Assembly: GCF_023544665.1 (NCBI RefSeq)
Contig: NZ_JAMJFL010000038.1
Location: forward strand, 1 to 60,908
Length of the DNA stretch: 60,908 nucleotides
Source of the DNA: Streptomyces sp. YS415
GTDB lineage: Bacteria; Actinomycetota; Actinomycetes; Streptomycetales; Streptomycetaceae
Direction: 5' to 3'
Shown: positions 15,872 through 24,523 of the stretch, in pieces
Layout: each line of letters starts with the position of its first letter
Numbering within the stretch: position 1 is the first letter of the stretch
Translations under genes and position numbers: made by a program
Notes under the pieces: generated by a model
Databases searched by the model: none
The model's input: the letters and a program-made list of their open reading frames with translations, nothing else
What the model was told of the DNA's origin: nothing

Positions 15872-16328
15872 CGTAGTGGCGTCCGCGCGCACCACACTCC
15901 CGTGATTGGAGGCACGTTCTCCCATCGGATGTGGTTCGCCTCGGTTCGGGAGGGTCCGGATCGAGCTGCCCGCTGAAGCAGTAACTCGACGAACTGCAGC
16001 CACAGCAAGATCGACCTTGCCGACGAGGTCTCTTCGCCAACGCCACGGCTGCATCGGGTACAGCACCCGCAGCGAGATCGACTATGCCCGCGGCCTCGAT
16101 GAGCCCATCCGCCGCACGCACACTCTGCAGGACGGCATCACGCGCAATGGACCGGACGGTAGTCGGCTCAGGCCAACGCCTCATCACAACCCGGCACTCG
16201 GGATGACTCCCGGCGAGGACTGCAGGGAGGCTCCGTATCCCCCACGCAGCTGCGAGGGGCACAGGCCCTTCGTTTGCAGACCAGTCATGAGGCGACGTGG
16301 GGCTCGCATCGCCGATGAGGGACAGCAC
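15861..16328 (-). pseudogene. Probable frameshifted hypothetical gene
   Basis: From GTG 16328 the first ~100 residues look genuinely coding (LSLIGDASPTSPHDWSANEG, VMRRWPEPTTVRSIARDAVL, AADGLIEAAGIVDLAAGAVP). The tail then turns into Ser/Cys/Arg-rich sequence, while an adjacent frame continues plausibly as DLVGKVDLAVAAVRRVTAS. A 1-nt indel near 16020-16035 would join the two. It ends overlapping the 3' end of the 15068 gene. Family not recognised. Confidence 0.4.
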
Positions 16329-16329
16329 C

Positions 16330-16446
16330 GTGATGATGGACGAGGCCTTCAGCGCGTTCGCTGGCTATTACCGGGTAATGGACGCAGCACTTGCCGAGGC
16401 ACCCGACGACAGCGGACTGACCGCCCCGCCGGTCAATCGCCTGTAG
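16330..16446 (+). CDS. Possible small protein containing a partition-site dyad (38 aa)
   Basis: GTG/ATG/ATG at 16330-16338 follow GAGGGA; the product begins MDEAFSAFAGYYRVMDAAL and has good codon bias. The ATTAC-CGG-GTAAT dyad lies inside it and is read as YYRVM. It may be a truncated gene, or the dyad may only look coding. Divergent from the 15861-16328 gene. Confidence 0.3.
   Translation: MMMDEAFSAFAGYYRVMDAALAEAPDDSGLTAPPVNRL
16365..16381 (+). promoter_or_regulatory. parS-like site 1
   Basis: CTATTACCGGGTAATGG: inverted arms ATTAC/GTAAT around CGG. The same 17-mer occurs at 17517 and a variant with full 7-bp symmetry occurs inside parB (19676). Copies only around parA-parB suggest ParB-binding centromere sites. 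Confidence 0.65.
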
Positions 16447-17516
16447 CAGCACAGGGATCCCAGTGGCCGGCCCGTTACACCGTCCGGTGGGGCTGGCCGG
16501 CGGCCACCACAGCGCGGCATCACACAGCTGGATGGTGCCGTCGGCGAGCAGCTGACGGTAGTCGGCCATCGCCTGCAGCTTCCCGGAGCTCGACCAGCTG
16601 GCTCATGACGACAGAGCTACTGTCGGCCTCCACGATCTGGTCGAGTAGGCGCTGCGCTTGGCAACTTCAGCCCGATCCTGGAAGCAGGCGGCCCGCGGGG
16701 GAATCGTCCCGGGCTCGAGAGTGCCTGTTCGGCCAAACCGGCAACGGGAGGTAGGCCTAGGCTCGACGCCCCCTGACAGAGACCCACACCAGCGAACTGA
16801 CGCGGGTGCTGGGCGAGAGCCCCCCACAGCCTCACTGCCCGGCAGTGTCTGGCCCCCCGGACACCGTCCTCACCCCAGCTGCCCCGTAACTACCCGGCCT
16901 TCCACTGCACGAGCACTGCCTTCACCTGCTAAGGCTGCTCGAAGGGACGGCTCTGGCCGGGTTCGGCGCCATCTGGACCGACTTGCTGTCGTGTAAGTCT
17001 GAGCAACATGGGCGTGATCGCCGCGAGGTGAACCTCGCCTCGATGACCAACTCGCGGTCCGGGCCAGCGCCTGTGAGGTGTGCGGCCGCGGCCGCACACC
17101 CGCCATGCACACGATTCTTGACATGCTCACATCGCTTCCATGTTCTAGCAGCATCGAGACTGCCGAGATTCACCGCCCCCCGGCTTACGCGCTCCGCCAC
17201 CTTCTGTCTTCCGGCGGCAACGTGGTGCCAGGCGAGCTCGCTAGCGCGTGAGCGTGGCAAGCCTCGGCGGCCTCGCGGAGTAGTCGTGCCGACTCACACC
17301 ATCGCAGCCCCCTTTTCGCAACGACTCTGACTCTGGCCGCCGGCATCGCGAGTGCCCTGGCGGAGGTTGGCACCAGCTGATGCAGAACGGGAGGACGGTG
17401 TGGGTCCTGTGTGGCAACCTGCGCGAGCGATCCAGGCCGATCTGTGACGAACGGACGAATGCTCAGAATCCGTCCACGGGACGGGCGCTGGCTGGGGGCG
17501 TCAGAACGGGCGAGGG
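16447..17516. other. Long stretch without an intact gene, upstream of parA
   Basis: No intact gene is supported. On the minus strand, 16500-16680 shows coding-like blocks in two frames (QIVEADSSSVVMSQLVELRE and MADYRQLLADGTIQLCDAAL), suggesting a frameshifted relic. A 24-bp perfect palindrome lies at 17077-17100. The region is bracketed by parS-like sites 1 and 2, so it may serve as the plasmid centromere. Confidence 0.45.
17077..17100. repeat. 24-bp perfect palindrome
   Basis: The 12-nt half GGTGTGCGGCCG is followed immediately by its exact complement, with no spacer. It lies in non-coding DNA 530 bp upstream of parA. Confidence 0.6.
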
Positions 17517-17533
17517 CTATTACCGGGTAATGG
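17517..17533 (+). promoter_or_regulatory. parS-like site 2
   Basis: CTATTACCGGGTAATGG, identical over 17 nt to site 1, 100 bp upstream of the parA start. Position suggests both centromere and operator function for the partition operon. Confidence 0.65.
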
Positions 17534-17631
17534 ACTCAGGAAGTTGAGTCGCGGACCGTCACGCCACGCCGAATACCCTCAACTAACATGCCGGTCCCCC
17601 GCGGGATCATGAACGTTAGTAAGGTGTCCCC

Positions 17632-18891
17632 ATGAGTTCTCCAGCCACCTCCAGCGACCGCGAGAAGGTCGTCTCCAAACTGCCGGGATGGCTCCGGCAG
17701 AACCTCAAGATCAGAGCCGCGCAACACCACATCGAGATCCAGACCGCCGTCGAACAGGGCATCAGGGACTGGTGCAACCTGGCCTCCGCTACCGCGGCCA
17801 TCGATACATCCGGCGCCGACTCCTTCTCAACCTTCCTGCCCCCCGGCCAGTGGGAAGAGTTCCGCCAGGTCACCACCGACCGACGCGTCTCCCTCATCCA
17901 GGGGCTCGCCCAGTCCGTTCAGCTGTGGCTCGACGCAAACCCCGCCCCGGACGTCGAGCGTCCCGAGATCACCCGCCGCATCGTCGTCTGCAACCAGAAG
18001 GGCGGCGTTGGCAAAACGGCGATCACCGCGGGTCTCGGCGAAGCGCTCGCCGAAGACTCAAACCGCCTCCACGCCGTCCAGGTAGCCAAAGCGCTCGCCA
18101 ACGCCCTCCGCGCCAGCGACACCCAAACCGACACGCTGCCCAGCGACCCGCTCGACATCGAGAACCTGCCCGGCCTGGGCATGCGCGTCCTCCTCGTCGA
18201 CTTCGACCCGCAGTGCCACCTCACCAACCAACTGGGCGCCGCACCTCTGCCGATGGACGGTGACAGCCTTACCAACCACATGGCAGGCACACCCAAGGGA
18301 GACCTGCGCGACGTCATCGTCTCCGTCGACGAGGAAACCTTCGGCGGCCGCCTCCACCTGTTGCCCGCCTGCCATGACGCGTTCCTCATCGACGTACGCC
18401 TGTCCGCCGTGCGCGCCCGAGAAGCTGCACTGGAACGCGCACTCGCCCCGTTGGAAGCCGACTACGACGTCATCGTCATCGACTGCCCACCCAGCCTGGG
18501 CATGAGCATGGACGCCGCCGCCTACTACGGCCGCCGCCGAGACGGCGAAAGGCCCGGCCAGTCAGGCGCCCTGATCGTTGTGCAGGCCGAGGACAGCTCC
18601 GCCGACGCCTACGACCTGCTCACCAGCCAGATCGACGACCTCCGCGGCGACCTCCAGGTCGACATCGACTACCTCGGCATCGTCGTCAACCTCTACGACT
18701 CCCGCCGCGGATTCATCGCAACGTCCTCGCTGCAGGGATGGGTCGACATAAAGGACCCCCGCGTCATCGGCCTCATCGGTGACCTCAAGGAACAGAAAGA
18801 AGCAGTACGGATGAAGCAGCCCCTGCTGTCCTACGCACCGAAATCACAGCAGGCAATCGGCATGCGCGCCCTCGCAAGGGAGATCGCATGA
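17632..18891 (+). CDS. parA: ParA-family partition ATPase
   Basis: 419 residues. An N-terminal ~115-residue DNA-binding extension (including LPGWLRQNLKIRAAQHHIEI, helix-rich) precedes the deviant Walker A motif NQKGGVGKTAIT near residue 123. Walker A' RVLLVDFDPQCHLTNQLG follows an inserted loop and Walker B VIVIDCPPS lies near residue 280. The N-terminal extension makes it a type Ia-like ParA that can also bind its own operator. AAGGTG precedes ATG 17632. The stop overlaps the parB start (ATGA). It should drive plasmid segregation by ATP-dependent nucleoid binding, stimulated by ParB. Confidence 0.93.
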   Translation: MSSPATSSDREKVVSKLPGWLRQNLKIRAAQHHIEIQTAVEQGIRDWCNLASATAAIDTSGADSFSTFLPPGQWEEFRQVTTDRRVSLIQGLAQSVQLWLDANPAPDVERPEITRRIVVCNQKGGVGKTAITAGLGEALAEDSNRLHAVQVAKALANALRASDTQTDTLPSDPLDIENLPGLGMRVLLVDFDPQCHLTNQLGAAPLPMDGDSLTNHMAGTPKGDLRDVIVSVDEETFGGRLHLLPACHDAFLIDVRLSAVRAREAALERALAPLEADYDVIVIDCPPSLGMSMDAAAYYGRRRDGERPGQSGALIVVQAEDSSADAYDLLTSQIDDLRGDLQVDIDYLGIVVNLYDSRRGFIATSSLQGWVDIKDPRVIGLIGDLKEQKEAVRMKQPLLSYAPKSQQAIGMRALAREIA

Positions 18892-20045
18892 GCAAGGCCG
18901 ACCAGCTGGGCACCGGCCGCTTCAGCGGGGGAGTGCGCCCAGTCAGCGCCCGCCGCCAGGCCATGGCAGCCGCAACAGGCGTACCCACCGAAGGCGTCGC
19001 ACCACCCACCGAACTCCCCCCGCACCGCATCAGCCTCAACCCTGACAATCCCCGCTCCAAGCTCGGCGATCTCACCGACCTCTCGGGCAGCCTCCGAACC
19101 CACGGCCAGAAGCAGGCAATCACGGTCATGAACCGCGACGCCTACCTCCAGGCCAACCCCGAGCGCGCACCAGACCTCGAACCCGACACCACCCACGTCG
19201 TCATCGACGGCAGCAGCCGGCTCGCCGCCGCCCGCGAGGCGCAACTCGCCACCATCAAGGTCATGGTCAGCGACGACCAGGGCTCCACCTCCGAGGAACT
19301 CCTCGAGTCCGCCCTCGTCGCGAACATTCACCGCCAGGACCTCGAAGAGCTCGACGAAGCCCGTGCACTCGAACGCCTCCTCGCCATCCACGGCAGCCAG
19401 AGCGCCCTCGCCAAACGGCTCCACCGATCCCAGGGCTGGGTCTCACAGCGCCTCGCCCTGCTCAACCTCACCCCCGAACTGCAGGCCCGGATCGGTGAAG
19501 AGCCCATCAAGCTGCTACGCGCCGTGGGTAACAAGCCGCATGCGGAGCAGGAAGAGGCTCTCAGGCAGCTGAAGGAGGAGCTCGCCCGCAAGGAAGAACC
19601 GAAGCAGAAGCGCGGCCCCAAGAAGGCGGATAGCGACGCTACGCGTGCGGCGAAGCAGTCCACGGAGGGCGACAGCTATTACTCGGTAATAGAGGGCGGC
19701 CCCGCCGGGACGCCGGAGGCGGATGGCATCCCAGACGGAGAACGTTCTGCCGACCGAGCAACCAAGCAGGCGGTACCGGAACCGCGTGGGGGTCAGCAGC
19801 ACGTAGACAGCAACGAGTCAGTCGCCGCCACCACAGGTGAGACCACCGCTGCGGGTGGACCGGACCAGGCCACGTCGACTGGAACCTCCCACTCGGACGA
19901 CCAACGGCAGCCGAAGCGGTTCCCATACACCGACGGTGCGGAGGCCGCTCACTACCTGATTCTCAAGATGCCACCGGACGAGTTCAACAAGATGCTGGAT
20001 TTGCTGATCAAGCACAGAAGCGGCCATCCCGCATCTGCCGGTTGA
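18888..20045 (+). CDS. parB: ParB-family centromere-binding protein
   Basis: 385 residues starting at the ATGA overlap with parA. The N-terminal ParB/Srx domain includes ISLNPDNPRSKLGDL, VVIDGSSRLAAAREA (the GERR-like CTP-binding position) and LVANIHRQDLEELDEA. It is followed by the HTH SALAKRLHRSQGWVSQRLAL that reads parS. A long acidic, low-complexity linker (~230-340) leads to a C-terminal dimerisation helix (GAEAAHYLILKMPPDEFNKM). A parS-like dyad lies inside the coding sequence at 19676, where it encodes SYYSVIE. A terminator follows the stop. Confidence 0.93.
   Translation: MSKADQLGTGRFSGGVRPVSARRQAMAAATGVPTEGVAPPTELPPHRISLNPDNPRSKLGDLTDLSGSLRTHGQKQAITVMNRDAYLQANPERAPDLEPDTTHVVIDGSSRLAAAREAQLATIKVMVSDDQGSTSEELLESALVANIHRQDLEELDEARALERLLAIHGSQSALAKRLHRSQGWVSQRLALLNLTPELQARIGEEPIKLLRAVGNKPHAEQEEALRQLKEELARKEEPKQKRGPKKADSDATRAAKQSTEGDSYYSVIEGGPAGTPEADGIPDGERSADRATKQAVPEPRGGQQHVDSNESVAATTGETTAAGGPDQATSTGTSHSDDQRQPKRFPYTDGAEAAHYLILKMPPDEFNKMLDLLIKHRSGHPASAG
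19676..19692 (+). promoter_or_regulatory. parS-like site 3, inside parB
   Basis: CTATTACTCGGTAATAG: perfect 7-bp arms around TCG. Most symmetric of the three copies and so probably closest to the true consensus. Its low-GC content stands out from the surrounding GC-rich coding sequence. Confidence 0.65.
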
Positions 20046-20077
20046 TACCGCACGGAGTGACAAGGCCGCCGATCACG

Positions 20078-20112
20078 AGGGCCGGCTTCCCCATACTTGG
20101 GAAGCCGGCCCT
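20078..20112 (+). terminator. Terminator of the parA-parB operon
   Basis: Perfect 14-bp arms AGGGCCGGCTTCCC (20078-20091) and the complement (20099-20112), loop of 7 nt (CATACTT), then TTCGG... beginning 33 nt after the parB stop codon. Confidence 0.85.
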
Positions 20113-20329
20113 TCGGCATCTGGTGACTGCAAGCACGAGGTGGAGCTGCTGGAGCCCGACAGCGCTCGGGGTAGAGCTTCCCAGTGAACCCGCCGCGCGA
20201 GCCGCCCAGACCCTCGCCCCCTGCACCACCTCCACCAGCCGGAGGAGGGCGGGCGGTTGGGCGGCGCGAACGCATCGGGGCGCGCTCAGCCAGTTGCGCG
20301 CCGGGCGGGGCTGCCGCGCCCGGCCGCCG

Positions 20330-21310
20330 TCAGCGTGGCGGTGACGTGAGGCGGGGGACGTCGGTGGGGGAGAGGTCGGGGCGTGCTCGGTGCCAGCGTG
20401 CGGGGTGTCGCCATCGGCCGGAGGCGTCGCGGGCGACGTCGACGCCGACTTCCACCACCAGTTCGGGTTCCACCAGCGTGACGTTCAAGTTCTCCTGGCT
20501 GCTCCACCCGGCGGAGAACGACCAACCTGTCCACGGATGACCGGGCCGCCCCGGGGCGAGCAGGCCGACGACGGCAGTACCTGCCGCTTGGGCGAGGGTG
20601 GTGGTGCGGCCGATGTACTGAAAGCGCCCTTGCTCGTCGTACCTGCCGAGCAGCAGCGTGCGGGGAGCGGTCAGGGGGCCGGTGATCGCGCCGACGATCG
20701 CTTCGCTCGTCTCGCGGACCTTGTATTTCTGCCAGCCCCTCACCGCGGGCCGGTAGACATCGTCCAGCCTTTTGAAGACCACCCCTTCCATCCCGACCGA
20801 CGCCCACGTCAGCCATTCGCGCACGACGTCGGGTTCGGTGGTCGACGGGCACAGCACCCACGGCGCGATAAGCCGGCGGGCGGTGAACACGGATTCCAGT
20901 GCGGCCCTGCGCCGCCGGTACGGCCACCTGGTGGTGTCCGTCCCGGACAGCCGCAAAAGATCGAACGCGACGAAGTGGGCCGGCCACTCCGCAGCGGCCC
21001 GGGCTGCCGCGGCACCGCGCCGGGCAAGCCGGTTCTGCAGCCGCTCGAACGCGAGGCGGCCCGTGGCGTCCCACACGACCAGCTCGCCGTCTATCGCGGT
21101 CGCATCTGGCAACTGCACCGCCCCGGCCACGACCTCCGGAAAAGAGGCCGCCATCTCGGTGCCGCGCCGGGAACGCAGTACCACCTGGCCCGCGTCGACG
21201 GAGATGAGAGCCCGGAATCCGTCCCACTTCGGCTCCGCAGCACAACCCGGCCGCAGATCGGGCACGGACACAGGGGTGCTCAGCATCGGCTCCGGCAGCG
21301 TCCACGTCAC
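20330..21310 (-). CDS. ATP-dependent DNA ligase
   Basis: 326 residues from GTG 21310, chosen for the GGAAGGGATGGGAG just upstream and because family members begin near WTLPEPML. Motif I is EPKWDGFRALI (Lys is the adenylated residue, near position 34), motif III FVAFDLLRLSG, the DGELVVWD segment, motif IV EGVVFKR and motif V WQKYKVRE. The C-terminal OB domain ends at VEVGVDVARDASGRWRHPAR. It seals nicks using ATP; such ligases are frequent on large Streptomyces linear plasmids and near chromosome ends. Transcribed towards parB. Confidence 0.93.
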   Translation of the reverse strand: MTWTLPEPMLSTPVSVPDLRPGCAAEPKWDGFRALISVDAGQVVLRSRRGTEMAASFPEVVAGAVQLPDATAIDGELVVWDATGRLAFERLQNRLARRGAAAARAAAEWPAHFVAFDLLRLSGTDTTRWPYRRRRAALESVFTARRLIAPWVLCPSTTEPDVVREWLTWASVGMEGVVFKRLDDVYRPAVRGWQKYKVRETSEAIVGAITGPLTAPRTLLLGRYDEQGRFQYIGRTTTLAQAAGTAVVGLLAPGRPGHPWTGWSFSAGWSSQENLNVTLVEPELVVEVGVDVARDASGRWRHPARWHRARPDLSPTDVPRLTSPPR

Positions 21311-21871
21311 CTCCCATCCCTTCCACCCGTCCTGTCCGCCACCCGGTTGGCTGCGCATCGCCCCTCGAGCGAGGTACAACTCCACAGCGGACAGCGGGAC
21401 CTACTCCTCGCGGAGGCCGAGGACGCGTCGAGGGCAACTCGCCGTTTGACTGCCAGATCACCCGTACTACATGGCGTGCGTCGACCGGGGCATGAACCGG
21501 GCCGGGCTGCGCCCTCTGGGCTGGACGCTCTGCGAACGGTGGCCTGAACCGCACAGGCAACTGCCCGTGCCCAACCAGCTGAACACCTTGGCTCCGTTCA
21601 GCGGTACCGGCCCGTCGCGGAGCGCCTGCGCACGGCGCTGGACTCCCGGCCCGTCACCGTCGGCAGGAACTGACCTATAAGGGCAGGCCTGGCTCCGCGA
21701 TCCGTGGCTCGGCGCCTCCCAGCTTGGGAGGCGCTGGGCAGGAGCCTTGGGGCTGTGCCGAACGTGCGGCGTGTGGTCACGGTGGTTCTCGCACGGGCGC
21801 CGTGGGTCAGGTTTCGGCCGGTTGCCTCGGTCTCGGCATCAACGGCTTCACCGCGTGGGCAGGATGCGCCC
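21311..21871. other. Intergenic stretch
   Basis: No supported gene. A short + strand frame (21471-21680) has a plausible LNTLAPFSGTGP segment but no ribosome-binding site. Probably holds divergent promoters for the ligase and the 21872 gene. Confidence 0.4.
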
Positions 21872-22267
21872 ATGGCCTTTACTTGGAAGATCCCTCCATG
21901 GCAACGCAACGAGGACTGTACGCACATGGCCGTCCTGGTGACCGATATCGGCAGCGGTCAGATCGGCTTCACCACGGAGAGCGTGCGTGGCGACGATGCG
22001 AGCGAAGCGCTCGCGGATCTGCTCATGGGACCGGGGGGCGTCGGCGGTGCGGCGGTGTTGCTGCCTGGTCTGGTTGCGGTGGTGGTTCGCCGAGGGATCG
22101 ACGTGATGTGGATGGCGCAGCCGCCGATTCAGGTGTCGCCAACAGGGAACGGCGAGGTGGAGATCACTGTCGCCGGGGCCACGGAGGAGGAGCAGGTGAC
22201 CGTCTTCTCTGCAGCGGATGCACGGACCTTCCTCGACCAGCTCCGAGCCGATTACGGCCCCAAGTAG
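21872..22267 (+). CDS. Hypothetical protein (131 aa)
   Basis: ATG 21872 follows GCAGGA (21859-21864). The product starts AFTWKIPPWQRNED and continues with alternating strands (MAVLVTDIGSGQIGFTT, AAVLLPGLVAVVVRRGIDVM, EVEITVAGATEEEQVTVF) and a final helix ARTFLDQLRADYG. It is soluble and beta-rich with no recognised family. It ends at a hairpin shared with the convergent small membrane protein gene. Confidence 0.65.
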   Translation: MAFTWKIPPWQRNEDCTHMAVLVTDIGSGQIGFTTESVRGDDASEALADLLMGPGGVGGAAVLLPGLVAVVVRRGIDVMWMAQPPIQVSPTGNGEVEITVAGATEEEQVTVFSAADARTFLDQLRADYGPK

Positions 22268-22280
22268 CTGTGTTCGTGAA

Positions 22281-22316
22281 CTGTGGGCCTACGCCGGTGA
22301 CGGGGTAGGCCCACAG
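22281..22316. terminator. Bidirectional terminator between convergent genes
   Basis: Perfect 12-bp arms CTGTGGGCCTAC (22281-22292) and its complement (22305-22316) followed by CTTT. It lies between a + strand stop at 22267 and a minus-strand stop at 22326, so it can serve both genes. Confidence 0.75.
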
Positions 22317-22325
22317 CTTTACCTG

Positions 22326-22472
22326 CTACTCCTCGCCAGGGGTCGTCTGGTCTTCCCTGGTGGCAGCGCGGCCGCAGGCTTTGCGGACGGCCCAGGCGCC
22401 GATGGTGACGACGAGGGTGGCGCAGAGGCTGCCAAGGAACTCAGGCAGAGCCGCGGAGAACAGGCCGATCAC
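22326..22472 (-). CDS. Single-span small membrane protein (48 aa)
   Basis: On the minus strand GTG 22472 is preceded by GGAGG with 6 nt spacing. The product MIGLFSAALPEFLGSL... has one hydrophobic helix (FLGSLCATLVVTIGAWAV), then a basic and acidic tail (RKACGRAATREDQTTPGEE). It shares ALPEFLG and the following Ala/Gly-rich helix with the N-terminus of the gene at 60142. Probably a membrane peptide of a recurring Streptomyces type; function unknown. Confidence 0.6.
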   Translation of the reverse strand: MIGLFSAALPEFLGSLCATLVVTIGAWAVRKACGRAATREDQTTPGEE

Positions 22473-22776
22473 GAAGACCCTCCATCAGTGGGTGCGAACT
22501 TCCGCACTGACGGGGCGGCTTTCCGCAACGGGCATCGGCCGCTCCAGTGATCTTGCGATCACCAGGCGGTTCACCCGCTCGGATTGGCTAGGGCGGGCCA
22601 GCACGTTGCGTGCCCTCCGGCGGTCACGAGCCGCCTGTCGGGCGTGGTCCCGACGAGAGCTGAAGGCAGATTCCCACGACGGAGGCGCCGAGATATGTGA
22701 CTCTCACCGAATCGAGGTGTGGTCCGCGTCACGCATCAGAGGGTTCCGCTCCAAGGAATGGGTGGACCTCCCCTCT

Positions 22777-23010
22777 TCATGCGGTGCTGGGCGCCGCTGG
22801 CGTCTCCAGCTCGTCAAGCAGCCGCTCCAGTTCCGTCCAGGAGCGCACACGCTGACGGGCATACACGGGATGCAGTCCTGCGTCTGGGGCGTCGTCTGCA
22901 AATGGCTGCTGAGCTGGCTCGAGTGGCTCGTGTACGAGATCGGCGTACCGCCCGTACGAGTCGAACTGGACGAGGCTGAAGCCGGGTGGAGGAACTCTGC
23001 AGCCCGTGGT
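22777..23010 (-). pseudogene. 5'-truncated hypothetical gene
   Basis: The minus-strand frame reads PPPGFSLVQFDSYGRYADLV, ...DAGLHPVYARQRVRSWTELE and RLLDELETPAAPSTA before the TGA at 22777-22779, with excellent codon bias. It has no usable start: a TAG (23011-23013) closes the frame upstream and no ATG/GTG precedes the VQFDSYGRYADL block, which I associate with the N-terminal part of a widespread Streptomyces hypothetical protein. So the front is lost. Confidence 0.5.
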
Positions 23011-23243
23011 CTATTTCTTCAGCAGCCGCCGACTCCGCCGGTGCCCCCGCGGAACGCCGGACCGCCGTGGTGGCGCCGACCACAGGCCCCCAAGCCCGGC
23101 GCGACCCCGACCGGGATGCCGGTCAGGGCGTGTCCGATATGAAAGCCGTACCTGACCCGGGCAAGCCGTGGCGACCGACGACGCGGGCAAACCCAAGACG
23201 GGCCTGGGCAAGCCCGCGTTGTCGGTGGCGGCTGCAACGCTGG

Positions 23244-23357
23244 TCAGAGGGACAGTCGGTACTCGTCGAGGGGCACCGTGCCCTCGACGGTGACGACGTC
23301 GGCGAAGTCGTCCTCGTACTCCTCAGAGTCTGGGTCGGGTGCGGGCTCGTGATTCAT
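23244..23357 (-). CDS. Small acidic protein (37 aa)
   Basis: Third gene of a minus-strand run. ATG 23357 lies 20 nt after the upstream stop. The product is strongly acidic (PAPDPDSEEYEDDFADVV) and ends GTVPLDEYRLSL. No strong ribosome-binding site; coupling to the preceding gene is likely. Small acidic proteins next to DNA-binding regulators can be DNA mimics, but nothing here proves it. Confidence 0.45.
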   Translation of the reverse strand: MNHEPAPDPDSEEYEDDFADVVTVEGTVPLDEYRLSL

Positions 23358-23377
23358 GGCGCCAGGATGGCAGACGA

Positions 23378-23581
23378 TCATTCGCTGTCCGGCCACGCCG
23401 TCAACGTCTCGCCCGTCTGCTCGTCGGTCAGGGTGATGCAGGCGCCGGGTCGGCCCCACTCTCCAACCCATTCCTTGAGCTTGTCGCGGGCCGTCGCCTC
23501 GCTGTCCCACCACCCCTGTGCGACCGGGCGGCCGGCAGAGGCCAGGCTGAGGTGGAAGCGCCCAGGCGTATCGGTCGTCAT
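23378..23581 (-). CDS. Small hypothetical protein (67 aa)
   Basis: Starts at ATGA overlap with the LexA-type HTH gene (23578-23581). The pattern GRFHLSLASAGRPVAQGWW, SEATARDKLKEWVGEWG, then ACITLTDEQTGETLTAWP is a compact beta-alpha-beta domain, familiar from many Streptomyces plasmids as an uncharacterised protein. Expression is coupled to the regulator upstream. Confidence 0.7.
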   Translation of the reverse strand: MTTDTPGRFHLSLASAGRPVAQGWWDSEATARDKLKEWVGEWGRPGACITLTDEQTGETLTAWPDSE

Positions 23582-23802
23582 CTGAGGCGGATCCCGCGCG
23601 CCCTGTAGGGTTCGCGCTCGATGTACCCGAGGGCTTCCATCCGTCTCAGGTGCCAGTGAACGGATGCGCTGCTGCGTAGGCCGATGTGCTGCCCGATCTC
23701 GGCGACTGTGGGCGCCTCGCCGCGGTCCGTGATGGCGTCGCGAATGCAGCGCAGGATGTGCTCCTGGATGCTGGTGAGGTAGTCGACGCGAGGCCTGGCC
23801 AT
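23578..23802 (-). CDS. LexA-type winged-helix DNA-binding protein (74 aa)
   Basis: LTSIQEHILRCIRDAITDRG, APTVAEIGQHIGLRSSASVH and WHLRRMEALGYIEREPYRAR match the N-terminal winged-helix domain of LexA almost residue by residue in pattern (tryptic Q-x-x-I-L helix, P-T-V-x-E-I recognition turn, S-x-x-S-V-H/W-x-H-L, L-x-x-L-G-x-I-x-R). The LexA protease domain is absent, so it cannot self-cleave. It probably represses this small operon, or competes for SOS-like operators. GAGG lies close before ATG 23802. Confidence 0.8.
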   Translation of the reverse strand: MARPRVDYLTSIQEHILRCIRDAITDRGEAPTVAEIGQHIGLRSSASVHWHLRRMEALGYIEREPYRARGIRLR

Positions 23803-24218
23803 ATCCTCAGTAGAAACCTTGTTCGATTTATTGCGCAAGCTGGACGCTGCCTGACCTTCCCCGACTCGGGTGTCCTGTGCCATGCCAGGGTGGGAAATCC
23901 TTGAGCAGGGTGCTCCACTGCGGACCGCTTTGGTCACTGCTTGCAGCACGGCCCGTGGCCGTCCCCGCGTACTGCGGCACGCCACTATCAGCAGCAGCGA
24001 GGGCCCTGGCGGTGCGAGAACACCCCGGAGTCTGGCCAACGCTCGGACCGCCCTTGGTTGCGGAGCGCCGACAGACGGACACTACGGCTCGAGTTGTGCC
24101 CTAGCCACACCGAAGCCACGCCTGGCAGAGGGCGTTGCGGCGTGGTGACCTGGTCGAAGCGGTCACGGACCGACACCCCCAGGGTTGCCTTGAGCCCGTT
24201 GCCGGATCAGGGCAAGAC
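23803..24218. other. Intergenic stretch
   Basis: No supported gene. The part next to 23802 is relatively AT-rich (TTGTTCGATTTATTGCGC) and probably contains the promoter and operator of the LexA-type gene. Confidence 0.4.
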
Positions 24219-24392
24219 CTACGTGGAGCTGAGCGGCGGGTGGCTGGAGGGACTTCTGTCGGACGGCACGGGATGGACGCGTCGGACGTCGTCCGTTGCT
24301 GTCGTGCGGGGGAAGAGGAGATTCTCCAGCGCATCCATGGCGAAGAGGAAGGCCATCATCAGGGCGGGCACGAGCAGGGCGAGCAGGGTCAC
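24219..24392 (-). CDS. Small membrane protein (57 aa)
   Basis: GTG 24392 has GGGAGG 5 nt upstream. The product begins MTLLALLVPALMMAFLFAMD, one hydrophobic helix, followed by ALENLLFPR and a Ser/Pro-rich tail. Such one-helix proteins repeatedly sit just downstream of replication-relaxation genes on Streptomyces plasmids, as here (that gene ends at 24524 on the same strand). Role unknown. Confidence 0.6.
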   Translation of the reverse strand: MTLLALLVPALMMAFLFAMDALENLLFPRTTATDDVRRVHPVPSDRSPSSHPPLSST

Positions 24393-24523
24393 AGGACCTC
24401 CCGGGGGATGGTCGGCCTGTGCAGCCGATGGTGCCGCTTCCCAGGATGAGGCCGGATGGCGGAGTGTGCATGCCGTGCAGGCGCTGTGACCTGCTGTGGT
24501 CGGGCCTGTGGTTGGATCATCTG

